Shown here piece after piece: positions 33,662 to 45,316 of a stretch of 64,000 nt of DNA (positions are counted from its first letter, which is position 1; every line of letters begins with the position of its first letter). Under the pieces are notes generated by a model, which did not search any database, was not told the DNA's origin, and worked only from the letters and a program-made list of their open reading frames with translations. Source of the DNA: Pyrus communis (lineage: Eukaryota > Streptophyta > Magnoliopsida > Rosales > Rosaceae). A program made the translations under genes and the position numbers. The stretch is taken from assembly GCF_963583255.1 (NCBI RefSeq), contig NC_084805.1, positions 5,597,060-5,661,059 of the forward strand. Direction: 5' to 3'.

Positions 33662-33824
33662 CGATATTATCTACACTAAGGGAGTCGGAGGGGGGGGGGG
33701 GGAGAAAGGCTAGCCTCACAATAAGCTAGCAATAATATGGTTCAAATTTGCCTTTGGCGAGAATCGAACTTGAGACCTTTCACTTACAAGTGAAGAGGAA
33801 TACCACTAGACCGTAGTACTCAAT
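33608..33824 (-). mobile_element. tRNA-derived SINE with 17-bp target duplication
   Basis: Minus-strand SINE. Its tail shows as 48 T at 33608-33655, followed by a G-rich stretch at about 33690-33702. The head has, on the minus strand, CGATTCTCGCCAAAGG (B-box type) and ACGGTCTAGTGGTATTCC (A-box side). Imperfect 17-bp duplications lie at 33591-33607 and 33825-33841 (two mismatches). This is the best-preserved copy of the family in the window. Confidence 0.85.
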
Positions 33825-34090
33825 GATTGTTTGTTAGGTAGTTACTGAAAGGTCAATTTTCCATACTAGTCATTTAAAATCTGTAAACCTTTTGGGGTCA
33901 CTCTTGAAATTTTTGGGTAGAAATCCCACGAAGGCGTTGGTGAAAACAGTTCGCGAATTGGAGTTGTAACAAAAGAGAAATAAGTGAACAAATTCAGGGG
34001 CAATTCGGTCATTTGGACCTTCTATATATAGAAAGGCCCATATTTTTAGAGGAGCCTTCCATTTTATGACTGGTCCATGTGACCTAGCCC

Positions 34091-36415
34091 TAGGTCTAGC
34101 AATTCCTAATACGACCCGATAACCCGACACGACACGATACGAAATTAACAAGTATTCGGGTTGACACGAGAACGAATTGAGTCGTTATCGGGTAACCTTA
34201 TAAACACTTGTTAAGATAACTGGTTAGTTCAGGTCTACACGTGGGTAACACGATACACGATAAACAAAATATTAATTTTATAATTTTATAACCCTAAAAA
34301 TTATTATAATAATTATATATATTAATTTAACAATTTTATACCCTTAAAAACTATAATAATTATATATATATATATTAAATTAAATATTAAAACTTGGTGA
34401 CCATTGGGTCGACTTAAATATACATATCATTTAATTTTTTAAGTGTTATACGTGCAAAATAAATAAATTTAAATCTACTTAATAAATATATATACACACA
34501 CACGCACACACCATTGAACTTGATGGGATACAAATACTACGAAACTAATTTCAATGATCCAACCGTCAAACTTGTTTGTATATGCTTCAAGATTGCATCA
34601 GCAAAAAATCGCAAAAAACAAACATTCAAAGATCAAGTAACGGGACAAAACTTTTCGACAGCTATCAACGAAAAATCTCGATTTAACGGTTATTTTAACT
34701 CCGATTTTGATGTTTTTTTACAACTACACTCCTTGACCCTATACAAATACAATGAATGAACTTGATCTTTAATTTAAAATATTTACACTAGTAGATACCG
34801 CAAAATCTTATGTTATACTTAATGAAATTATGAATAAACTCTTAAGTGTTAGTGAATCTATTGTTTTGATGGGATACGCATTCTACAAAACTAGTTTCAA
34901 CAATCCAACCGTCAAACATGTTTGTATATACTTCAAGATCACATACGCCAAAAATTGCAAAAAAATAAACATTTAGAGATCAAGTAACGGGACAAAACAT
35001 TTCGATGGTTATCAATGAAAAATCATGATTTTGATGATTTTTTACAGCTACACTCCTTAGCCCTATATGAATACAATGAATGAACTCAATCTTCAATTTA
35101 AAATATTTACACTAATGGACACCACAAAATCTTATGTTATACTTAATGAAAGCATGAATAAACTCTTCAGTGTTAGTGAATCTATCGTTTTGATAGGATA
35201 CACATTCTACTTACACTAATGGACACCACAAAATCTTATGTTATACTTAATGAAAGTATGAATAAACTCTTCAGTGTTAGTGAATCTATCGTTTTGATGG
35301 GATACACATTCTACGAAACTAATTTCAACAATCCAACCGTCAAACTTGTTTGTATATGCTTCGTGCTTCGAGATCGCATACGCTAAAAATCGTAAAAAAC
35401 AAACATTCAAAGATCAAGTAACGGAATAAAACTTTTTTACGGTTATCAACAAAAAATCACGATTTAATGGTTGTTTTAAATCCAATTTTGATGATTTTTT
35501 ACAGCTACACTCCTTGACCCTATATGAATACAATAAATGAACACGATCTTCAATTTAAAATATTTACACTACTGGATACTACAAAATCTTATGTTATACT
35601 TAATGAAAGTACGAATAAACTCTTAAGTGTTAGTGAATCCATTGTTTTGATGAGATACGCATTCTACGAAACTAGTTTCAACGATCCAACTGTCAAACAT
35701 GTTTGTATATACTTCGAGATCGCATACGCCAAAAATTGCAAAAAACAAATATTCAGATATCAAGTAACAGGACAAAACTTTTTTACTGTGATCAATTTAA
35801 AATCACGATTTAATGGTTATTTTAACTCCGATTTTGATGATTTCTTACAGCTACACTCCTTGACCCTATTTGAATACAATGAATGAATTCGATCTTCAAT
35901 TAAAATATTTACACTAGTAGATACCACAAAATCTTATGTCATGGTGATCGATGAAAATTGATGATTTTTGTAAAAGGAATAACATGCAAGCTTTGAGTTC
36001 CATTGGCAAGATTTAAACTTTTGAGAAAGGCTTCACAACCTTAAAAACAAAAACTCTTTCATTTTACATATCCTTGCACATTTAATATTTTGTAATAGAC
36101 TAGTAGTGTATGGATGTTTGTTTATTAGGCTCTTATTTTCGAGTGTAGATGTAGTACTTAAACGACAAATGTGTTTTAATGTTTTGAAGTAATATTTATG
36201 TGGCAATGTGTGTGGTATGTGCAAATTTAAGGAAAAAAAAATATTTTTCTTAACGAGTCATAATGGGTTGGATCACTTTACTCGTTGGGTAAAGTGACCC
36301 GACCTATTAAGGACTTGTTAAGATAACGGGTGTGACACGACACAACCCGTTAAGATAACAGGTGTTACACGAAAACGACATGAACACGACAGACACGACC
36401 CGTTTGCCAAGCCTA
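34091..36415. mobile_element. hAT-like non-autonomous element filled with tandem repeats
   Basis: The ends are TAGGTCTAGCAATTCC at the left and, as complement, TAGGCTTGGCAAACGG at the right. An 8-bp target duplication with one mismatch, CCTAGCCC (34083-34090) and CCTGGCCC (36416-36423), fits the hAT superfamily. Subterminal sequence is rich in ACACGAC and GGGT/ACCC motifs at both ends. The middle is a tandem series of ~350-bp units. No transposase frame is present. Confidence 0.75.
34521..35990. repeat. ~350-bp tandem repeats inside the hAT-like element
   Basis: Units begin at the phrase TTTTGATGGGATAC or a near match at 34521, 34869, 35191, 35295 and 35649, so lengths are 348, 322, 104 (a partial unit) and 354. 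Each full unit has GATCCAACCGTCAAAC, a TGTTTGTATAT phrase, TCAAGTAACGGGACAAAA, CTACACTCCTTGACCCTAT and TATACTTAATGAAA. Two units remain open for about 80 and 120 codons, but the differences between units include frame-breaking ones, so coding is unlikely. Confidence 0.85.
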
Positions 36416-36423
36416 CCTGGCCC

Positions 36424-37729
36424 TCTTAATTCGACCTGCAAATGACTCTTGTGATGTAAACTAAACCCTGAAATCAACACAGCAAAACGACTAAGTACCA
36501 TTCCACGATCATTCCCCAGCCACAGTTCTCGACGTTTGGCCATATTTTTCGTTGAGACGAAGTTTGACGGTTTCGAGCTTTTACGATAGTGAAACAACCG
36601 TTTCGTCCACTTCGAGATTCACCATCACCACCAGTTAACAGTTCAGGATCCCAGGAGAAGATCCCTAAGTGCTGATCATTAGTCGGTGTGGCCACAGCTT
36701 TGACGGTCATTTTGGCCGTCATCCGATCAAAACCAAGCTCTGGTGAAGGTATGAAAAATGGTCTACTCATCATGATCTTCATGTTGGTAAAATTTGAATT
36801 ATAGTTAAAAAGTCCGGCGAGTTGAGGCTACCGACTGTTGCATGCAGTGGTGCGTGGCCAGTGACCCGACCTTGCCTTCCTAGACTAATTTCAATCTTCG
36901 TTTGATTAGATTTCGTTGCTTGAGCCTAGTTCCTAAATGACCGCCACTTGACCTTTGTAGTAGATGAAGAACCAACCGTTGGATCGTCACAAATATATGA
37001 TATGATGTTGTACATAATATTTGAGGACCTTCGAAATTTACGGATCGAAAATCTGACATATAAATCTTCCAGATTAAATTACTAGGATTGTTGATTATAC
37101 GATCTGACCGTTCGATCGTCACGAAATAGTATGTAGTTGTACATAATATTTGAGGACTTTAGAGATTTACGAAATGGAAATCCGACGTAAGGATCTTCTA
37201 GTATGGATTACTAGAGTTATTGATCATACTATTGACCACATTGAGCGAGGGTTGACTTTTAGTAAAATGATCCAAATTGTTCTCAAATACTAAATTGGTA
37301 TTAATAGAGACCAATACAGTTTAGCATGCTTACTCCAATCAGCGGGCCATAATGGAGATGTGCACCTCGTGTTATGTGCAAGTGACACCTTACTGTGACC
37401 TACATGTTTATTAAACTTCTAGATGATATAAGTGATATCTATGACTACTAGTATGAAAATATGAGCCTGGAACCCCATTAGAAGTATTATGTAGACCTTG
37501 TATATCTATATGACAAGATATTTAGTTATGTGAAATTGATAGTGTATACGCTCACGTTGTAAATCATAGGTGTTGTGTAGAAGGTAGGATGTGTGATGAT
37601 GTGATTGAGAAGAAAATTGTTGTTTGAATATATCAACCTATAGGGAACTGCAAATTATATAAATCATATATAGTTTCGTTTTGATACTAGGAAAAGGAAT
37701 AAAACTCCCTTTAATACAATAACTACGAT
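36424..37729. other. Intergenic DNA with one ~130-bp tandem duplication
   Basis: At about 36975-37235 the sequence CGTTGGATCGTCAC...TTGTACATAATATTTGAGGAC...GATTTACG is repeated once with a period near 130 bp (second copy from about 37107). The minus-strand frame at 36474-36782 looks partly protein-like but matches nothing I know. Confidence 0.5.
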
Positions 37730-37735
37730 TAGATG

Positions 37736-37858
37736 AGGGAAGTATTATTGGCACTCCAAAAATCTCATTCTATACTTCTCACAAGTGTATTTTTCTTCCC
37801 AAATATAGAAAGTTTGGAGTGTAGAATGAGATTTTTGGAGTGTCAATAATAATTCCCT
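37736..37858. mobile_element. 123-bp hairpin MITE
   Basis: Almost the whole element is an inverted repeat: AGGGAAGTATTATTGGCACT at the left pairs with AGTGTCAATAATAATTCCCT at the right, and the pairing goes on through CCAAAAATCTCATTCTA. A flanking TAGATG occurs at 37730-37735 and 37859-37864. No family name is certain. Confidence 0.8.
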
Positions 37859-38175
37859 TAGATGAAATCATCCGCTAAAAACAAGTGAAAAAGCTCCAAA
37901 CAATTCCTATGAATGACATGTATTGAATCCAACATATAAAAATATTTATAAGAAAGGTTCTGCTAATTTATTTAGATTACAAAGATTTGGGTTAGAGTAC
38001 CGAATTCTTTCAATCCTCCACTTTATGAACTTGAGGTAGTAACTGTTATTATTAGTGTTCTTCACATTTATACGGTGATGAAACTATCCAGTGAAATCTA
38101 CTTTCTGGGAGTCAAAATTAGTTCATTTTTTATTTTTTATGAGATAAGCCAATAGTCCTTTTGTATTATTACATG

Positions 38176-38400
38176 CACTAGTAGAAAAAACTATTTGCAC
38201 GACCAAACTTTACGTGATGCAACACATTTCGTCATGTAATGGGACATTATGTCATGAAACGAGGGTCTCATAGCACAAAACATGTTGACCAAAAAAATTA
38301 TTAAAAGCCTTATATGACAAAAATGATTAGTCGCGCAACAGGCCTTTGCACGATGACATCAACTGTTCGTCGTGCAAAGGCCGAGGAAAAACGCAAGTAG
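38176..38400 (+). mobile_element. CACTA transposon left end
   Basis: CACTAGTAGAAAAAACTATT at 38176 is a typical CACTA (En/Spm) terminus. It is followed by subterminal repeats rich in GCACGAC, TCGTGCAAAGG and TTTCGTCATG motifs on both strands. No matching right end was found in the window. Confidence 0.68.
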
Positions 38401-40079
38401 GTGGACACTTGGTGCCAACATCTGAAATTGGTACCAGCTAGAATACCGTACAATAAAAACTTAGAAGCAACTGTACTGACTAGCCAAACGTACTAGTCAA
38501 CTGAGTACAAATTGTTAGAATCCCATAAGCATATAAATCAGACAAACTTAAAAGGTTAAAACTTAACAATGTGAACTTCAGTTAAGTTTTAGTCTTACAC
38601 TATGTTTGGATGAAGAAATTTAATATTACTAAAGAACTTTAAAATGACAGAAATTGAAATGACGGGATTTTATTTGCTAGAATTTGTGAATTTTTTTTGT
38701 TTGGTTAACCTAAAAGAACAATGAAATTGAATACAAAATTTATTATTTTTAAATTATCAATCATAAAAATTGGGAAATGACACCTATTTACATGGAATTT
38801 AAATTTGGGAATTGGAGGTCCCAAATTCCAAGTTTTTTTCCATGCGGAAATTCTAAATTTCTATGTTTATGAATTCAAACAAAGGAATTAGTACATGTCA
38901 ATTTATAAATTCAGACTTTTAACCGAATTCCAAGTTTATTTCTCTCATCCAAACATAGTGTTAGTACTTGAGTTAAGTTCACTTGATTAATAAAGTGTCA
39001 ATACTAGCAAACCCTACAATATTTAATTCCAACTAGGTTATAAATAAGGCTTTGTAAAGTAATGAACACAAGGAAGTTTTTGGCCAGAAAAACCCACCTC
39101 TAGGTTTAAAAACCGGGGACTCTCCATTGAGTCCAATCCACTAGTGTAAACAAAGGCTCATACAAAGACCACACAAGCTCAATTCCTAGATCCCTATCTA
39201 TAGAGTAGCTTTACCTTTGTGCACCCTTACCTTACACGAGACGAACTCATTCGATCTTCACAAAGTGGCAGCTCCTTCTAAGATCATCACCTTGTGGCAC
39301 CGAGATTAACACGATGAATGATGTGTTGATTTTATGATATGCACAACAGATTTAGATTCAACTGACCAATCAGATTCTTCAGTCAAACAGTTGAAGAAGA
39401 ACTTAACATGAATCTGTGAGATTTGTCTATGAAGGATATGAAAAACATAGATTTAGACCAAAAGCTTAATGCAAAACCATTAAAACCATGCAACCCTAAT
39501 ATGCAGTGATTTGGTGTTTATGCATGAAATGGTTTTGTGGCTAAGGTTTTGGTGTAGAAGCTTAAGAGGTAGCTGTAGGCTAAATGCACTATTTTTCTAA
39601 AAATCTGAAAATCCTAACCAAGAGACAAATGAACCTTTAGAACCTCTTTTAATGGAAGAGCTGGATGTTTCAGACAAACGGAAGAAGGGGACAAGTGTCA
39701 TAAGCCAAAGAAACCTTTTCAAATCAAGGGTGAGAAATTCACGCACATGAAAATGTGCTAGATGGCCCGTTTGGGCTGCCTTATTTTGCATGCCAAGACA
39801 ACTGGAAAACAGACGAAAACTGTGACTAGACAACTACACTTGACAAAAGGAATCTGGAAAAATAAGTTTACATGTATATGCAAATGTATAATTCAAACTT
39901 TTTGTAATAAAGATGGCTTGTGCTTTGACAAGTTCAATCCCCTGTAGTAATTCTAGATTAGCATTGCACCCTAACTCTAAACTATGAGCATGTGTGGTAG
40001 CAAATACAAGATTTGACAAGGGAAGCCAAACAATAAAACTAGTATTTAACAACATCTCACATGATGAACAAATTCCCGC
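38401..40079. other. Insert or spacer inside the CACTA remnant
   Basis: Contains the MITE at 38598 and, around it, sequence resembling an LTR (TGTTAGAATCCCATAAG at 38514). I cannot define borders. The open frames at 39597-40139 are not recognisable proteins. Confidence 0.35.
38598..38960. mobile_element. Harbinger-type (Tourist) MITE, 363 bp
   Basis: Perfect 16-bp terminal inverted repeats, CACTATGTTTGGATGA at the left and TCATCCAAACATAGTG at the right, flanked by TTA at 38595-38597 and 38961-38963. TTA duplications are the mark of PIF/Harbinger MITEs. The interior is AT-rich and non-coding. Confidence 0.82.
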
Positions 40080-40310
40080 AAAGCCTTTGCGCGACGCGGT
40101 TTTGGTCGCGCAAGTGATCCTGAAACGGTCGGCGACCAAGTTAAGACAAAGTATTTACTGCAATGTATGATCGACGAATCCTTTGTCGCACAAAGTTTTG
40201 AGCGACAAATTCTTCATCGTGCAAAGTGAGTCAATCAGCATTTTAAGGCGAAATATTTATGGCGGACTTTGCGCAACGAAGATTTCGTCACGCAAAAGTC
40301 CCACTAGTTC
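40080..40310 (+). repeat. CACTA subterminal repeats, second block
   Basis: Many short motifs of the GCGCGACG, GTCGCGCAAG, TCGTGCAAAG and CGTCACGCAAAAG type on both strands, like those at 38190-38400. They serve as transposase binding sites in CACTA elements, by analogy. Confidence 0.6.
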
Positions 40311-40617
40311 TTTAAAATCATAAATTCACTCTCCTTTTTCCTCACATACTTTTTCCCAAAATCCTAAAGTTCCCCCTATTTTTTTTTCCTTCTCCAAACC
40401 ACTCATATACCAATTCTTGTTTTACTTTTTCTGTACCATGGCCAATTTCGTTGCTCCTCCAACTAAGGGATGCTAGTGAAAAGGATCTTGGTAAGGCAAT
40501 ACTAAATTTTATGTGGATTTAATAGTTATTTTATTTCTTGAAAAAAATTATTGGATTAATTACTTAGTTTGATTATGAAATTTATATTTTTTCCATAGAA
40601 AAAAAAAAACCAATAGA

Positions 40618-40833
40618 ATGTTGGTGCCGGCCCGAATGGTGATTGATGGTCGGCATAAGCGAATCATCTATGATGAATTCAGGGGATCTAAGATGGATGT
40701 GCACACCATGCGTAGGCACGACGTTGGGTTATTAGTGCAGAACAATTATTCTATGAAGTGGGCATGTTGGAAAATGGTGTCGAAGGAGCTGAAGAAGTCT
40801 ATGTTGGATGACTTATCAGTAAGCGTGAATTAG
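40618..40833 (+). pseudogene. CACTA plant transposase-like fragment
   Basis: 71 codons giving VIDGRHKRIIYDEF, VGLLVQNNY and WKMVSKELKKSMLDDL. The pattern (basic start, Tyr-rich middle, Trp-Lys-x-Val then KEL) resembles the conserved region of the plant En/Spm-associated transposase family. It continues with an intron-like AT-rich stretch and a further piece at 40918-41010. Too short to be functional as seen. Confidence 0.5.
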
Positions 40834-41029
40834 TAAATTAATAATTTCTTTGTTAAATAGTATATTGTAATGTTTAATAGTTAATTATTTTTTGCATAAC
40901 ATGGTAAGTATATTATTGATGAAATGGACCCAAAATTGATGAAGTTCATCGATGGCATCTTCATGGGGTGTTTTCGGAGTGGAAGTATGACATCGAGTGA
41001 TATGCAGAAGAATAGTGATTAAATTTTGA

Positions 41030-42700
41030 GTTTAAAGTAGTTATTTGGTTAATATTATTTGATTTAAGTTTTTATTTGGATGGCTTCTTTAATTTGTATT
41101 TGGATTAAATTTTGAGTTAAGGGAGTTATTTGGTTAATATTATTTGATTTAAGTTTTTATTTGGATGAATATTTAATTTGCATTTGGATTAAATTTTGAG
41201 TTTAAGTAGTTATTTGGTTAATATTATTTTATGAGAAAATTAGAATGCCCTACATCTTTTCTATAGTTGTTAGATTAAACATTCATTCTTTTTTAAGATT
41301 TGATTAAGGTGCTTTGATCAATTGCCACCTCAATAATTTTCTATTTATTTAATTTCTATGTCATTAATTTAAATGCATTTATATAGAAGCACAAGGTAGC
41401 TTAGCAACTAATTGCCTATAATATAGAAATTTAATTTCGTCAATCCCCTTCTACGCATTAAATGACATTTTTTTAATAAAATAAAATAAAAAATTAATTA
41501 ACTAATTCCTCATTACCTTATTATCAGTATTTTTTAAAAAAACAAAATTCTCTTTCTATTAAAAATGTCTCAATAAAAAGTCTTCAGTACATATTTTTTT
41601 CACGTATAGATATATAAAAAAATATACTTAAAACTTATGGTACATTTGAGAACAAAAGTATCGACTTTTGGTATGTTAAGATTTCAAATGTAAAGAGAAA
41701 CCAAATATACCAAAATTTCAAATGTATCATAAAACCAAATGTGCCCATTGTTAGGTAACCTTTTTGATACGTTTATATTCCAAATGTACCAAAAGACCAA
41801 ATGAGCAAAAAAACACAAATGTGCCACAAAACCAAATGTCTGTATCAAATAACCATTTTGGTACATTTACATTCCAAATGTACCGAGAAATACAAAAAAT
41901 CAAATTCACTATAAAACTAAATGTGTCCATCTTATAGGTAACTAGACGTAGCTATATAATCAAACAAATCTTTATTATGTGTTGGGTCTTCTAAATAATA
42001 AAATCTGACAATTTTTTTTATAAATATTCTACTATATTCACAAAAAAAAAGAGTAAAATTATAACAAACAATAAAAAAAATGCATAGAGATGGATAATAA
42101 ATGCATAAATATAGGGATAAGAGGGAATAGGACATTAAAGAAAAAAAGAAAAAAGAAAAAGAAAAAGAAACAAAATGTCCAGGAAAAGTCGTGAAAAACT
42201 AAAATTCTAAACAAAATTGAACTTATGTGAAAAACTGAAATTAATAACCAAAATTTTAGGAAAATGTTTGTTCAAATTTTCTAAAGGGGTGTATGTTTAG
42301 TCTAAAAAATTAAAAAACGAGGCACCTATATCAAAACGCCCCTTATTTTATTTAAGTTTTTATTTGGATAAATATTGAATTCAAGTACTACACACCTTTT
42401 TCTCCATTCTCTACATATCAAATCTTCTACATCTAAAATGAGTGTGGCCTCTCTATGGTTCCAATCATTAACAGACACGTATTTATAAACTTAAGTTTTT
42501 TTAATTTTGTTGTCATAAACTTAATATATGTCAATCAATAATTGGAACCATGGAGAGGCCACACTTATTTTGGGTGCAAAAAATTGATCTCATTCTCTAC
42601 ACCCCCTCTTTATTTTTTTATTATTGAATTAAATAAATCAAACATAAACAATTGACATGATTAAACAAGGTTCTGTACCAAAAAAAGTGGGATTATCATT
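41030..42700. other. AT-rich repeat-containing DNA
   Basis: A phrase with GTTATTTGGTTAATATTATTTGATTTAAG and TTATTTGGATG occurs three times at 41035-41235. From 41640 to 41935 the phrase CCAAATGTACCAAAA and variants recur at irregular spacing. Near 42440 and 42560 a stretch (ATTGGAACCATGGAGAGGCCACACT) is repeated as an inverted copy. No genes. Confidence 0.5.
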
Positions 42701-42765
42701 TTCATTTGGTAACTTGTGTTGTAACTTTGCTCATACAGCTAAGCATTGGAATAAGAATGCGTTTG

Positions 42766-42800
42766 GAAATACGCGCGCGCGCGCGCACACACAAACACAC
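42766..42800. repeat. (CG)n-(CA)n microsatellite
   Basis: A run of alternating C and G followed by a CA run. Open frames over it are artefacts. Confidence 0.85.
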
Positions 42801-42901
42801 TAAAGTGGCTACTCTTTTCCATGAGCTTCATGACATTTTTGTATTGAGTTGGGGTTGTACTTGTGCACATGGATTCCCTCCACCACAACGGAAAAAAAAA
42901 A

Positions 42902-42988
42902 AAGGCCTGGCCTTGGATAAGAATAAGAATACTAAGAACAATAAGGCCTGGCCCTGGATAAGAATAAGAATAATAAGGCCTGGCCATG
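42902..42988. repeat. Three tandem AAGGCCTGGCC repeats
   Basis: The core AAGGCCTGGCC starts at 42902, 42943 and 42975, each of the first two followed by a TGGATAAGAATAAGAAT stretch. The unit is 32-41 bp and the third copy is partial. Confidence 0.8.
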
Positions 42989-43734
42989 TAGCCGACTTCG
43001 GAACAATCAAGCAAAGGCCCACTTTGTTCATCTGTTCTTTTTTTCTTCTTTCACCTTAATAATATATTTACAGCTCAAACCTATTATTAGTGCTCCTAAA
43101 CCAATCTCATCGTCCTATTATTTTCACCCGATTTCGTAATGAAAATATTAATGACATATTTATTATTTAAAAAAAAAAAAGATTTTTAGACCCCTTTGGG
43201 TCCATGAATTTTATAGGGCTGAAATAAGACTAATCTGAATACAAGTGCCCTAAAAATCTGGTCATGGACTAAATGACTCCCAATTGGACTAAGCCGTCTA
43301 AATGGACCAATGATACCACCACACCCTATTGGACTCCGAAATGTAGGCAAGGCCCGCATGCCTTGCTGAGATTGACCATTCTTGCTTCGAAAGACATGGG
43401 AGCTTGATTCAACTAAACCATAGTACTAAATGGCAATGGGTACATTTTAGATAAACAAATTAGGTACATTTTGGAAAAGATAATGGGTAAATTTCAGATT
43501 AAAAATGAGAAAGTTTTGTAAAATGAAAAAGGAAACCGATTTTTTAAACAGAAAAATAATTAAGAGATAATCTTGCTAAACAAATCTCTCAAAAAATTAA
43601 TGAATTTTTAGTTTGAATATGAAATTAATGAATTTTCAGTCCTAAGACGAAGAAAATTGGTCATTTTTGTAATTTCCCCTTAAGATTTGTGACAAGCATA
43701 GCCTCAATCGTATGACATCGGTAACAGTCTTGAG
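42989..43734. other. Intergenic DNA left of the copia element
   Basis: AT-rich. A weak SINE-like phrase (CATAGTACTAAATGG) occurs at about 43421. No gene seen. Confidence 0.4.
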
Positions 43735-44131
43735 TGTAAGAAATCATGTGAATTTACAAATTTGAATTCATGTGAGTTCATCAAACTATGAACTGCAACA
43801 ATACCGAGTAAATGAGCTAGGCATAAACGAAAGACTATTAAGGGTTTTAGGACCGGACAAACTAAAATGTTATTAGAGGGAAAATGTCATGTAAATGACA
43901 TTCAAATTTAAGGGAAGTTAACTTAAATGAATAACTGCCTTAATGATGAGATGAGGCAGTTACCAAACTATAGGGGATCTGGTCTCTCTTCTTCGTACAT
44001 ATACGGTGTTCATGACAATCAAAGGTTGTCCCATTATTGAAACTGAGAGAATCACCTTGTTGTCGTACAAGAGAAGAAAAGACATTTCTCTTTGCAAATC
44101 AAGGCTGGAAAGTTCAGGTTTGCATGCTTAT
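43735..44131 (+). repeat. Partial 5' LTR of the copia element
   Basis: Matches 50776-51166 with small gaps, from TGTAAGAAATCATG to TTTGCATGCTTAT. Similarity ends at about 44131, where unrelated sequence begins. Confidence 0.85.
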
Positions 44132-45315
44132 GGCTTGTTTGAATATGTTTTTAAAATGATTGAAAGCTTTTTTAGAGAAAATATTTTTGGAATCCAAAAG
44201 CACTTTAAGTGTTTTTCATGATTTACTTGCATCTTTACTAAAGAATGGTTTTAAAATAATGTATTAAAAGCGTGAGGCCTAGGCGAGGCGTCCGACGGAT
44301 AGCCCAGCCTAGGCATGAGGCGTGAGGCGAAGCCTCATGGGACCTAAATTTTTATATATATACCCTAAGCATACACATATATTATATTAAAAAAGAATTA
44401 TCAATCAATAATCATCCTGAGCGCGCGCACACATATATATATACATATATTATATTTTATATATAAAATAGAGGATGAAAAGCACAATGAGCACACACAT
44501 ATAACAATGCACATAAACAGCACACACATCCATTATATAAAAAAAAAATTAAAATAAAAAATAAAAAAAAGAAGGGGCAAAGAGATGATAGTGCAAGGAA
44601 GAGGTATGAAGTAGTTAAAAGAGCCGATCAATTATAGTGCTAAACTCATGATCATAATGAACTTGAATTCAACTTGCTTCTGTGCATGCTATTCCGCTGC
44701 CTTCAAAAATTGTGAATTGATCAAATATGCATATAGTAGTGTTGATTAACCGTATGTTTCACAATTTTCAGTTTATGTATGTCTCTTAAACACCTTTGTA
44801 TATTTTTGCGCACAATAGTGTTTCATATTCATCACATTTGTAGTAATGAATGACTGATGCTTATATCTCAATGAATTTATGTTCTATATGTTGAAAACAA
44901 ATTTAAGTATTGAGTGTTGATACATTATGCCTAATTAGTTATTACACCAAAGTGTATGAACTAATCTTATGATGGAAGTATCCTTATGAACACTTGATAA
45001 AGCAGTTTATGAGACTAACAAGTAAAAATATTTCCAAAAAAATTGATTACTGGGATTACTTATTCACTGAGGTATGGTGAGTGACGATGAAACATGACAT
45101 TTCTGTAAAGTTTGCTTGCCTAAAGGTGAAGCTTTACATGTATTCATGAATATTTACATTTGGCTATGCAAAAATAAAGGAATTCATGATTTTACAGGGA
45201 TAATGTCCTGCCTAAAGGTGATGTTGGTTCTATGTTTCACTATGACAAGAATATTATGCTACATTCTTGATTACAAACTTATGAATTCAATGATTGTAAT
45301 TTATTTTTTCAGGAT
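44132..45315. other. Foreign sequence replacing the rest of the 5' LTR
   Basis: It includes a GC-rich patch at 44265-44340 (CCTAGGCGAGGCG and GAGGCGTGAGGCG) and low-complexity AT and CA tracts to 44560. No coding frame. Its origin is unknown; it may hold another degraded transposon. Confidence 0.45.
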
Positions 45316-45316
45316 T

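Noticed and set aside
34514..35886. A gene family of ~80-120 aa proteins in the tandem repeats
   Set aside because: Units differ by lengths that are not all multiples of three, most units carry stops, and the repeats lie within a non-autonomous transposon.
36474..36782. A 102-aa minus-strand protein with Met-rich start
   Set aside because: No recognised domain, and the antisense frame is also open for a while. I see no promoter or splice support.
42739..43059. Frames of 67-117 aa across the GGCCTGG tandem repeats
   Set aside because: They are products of the repeats and of the adjacent CG/CA tract and have no conserved features.
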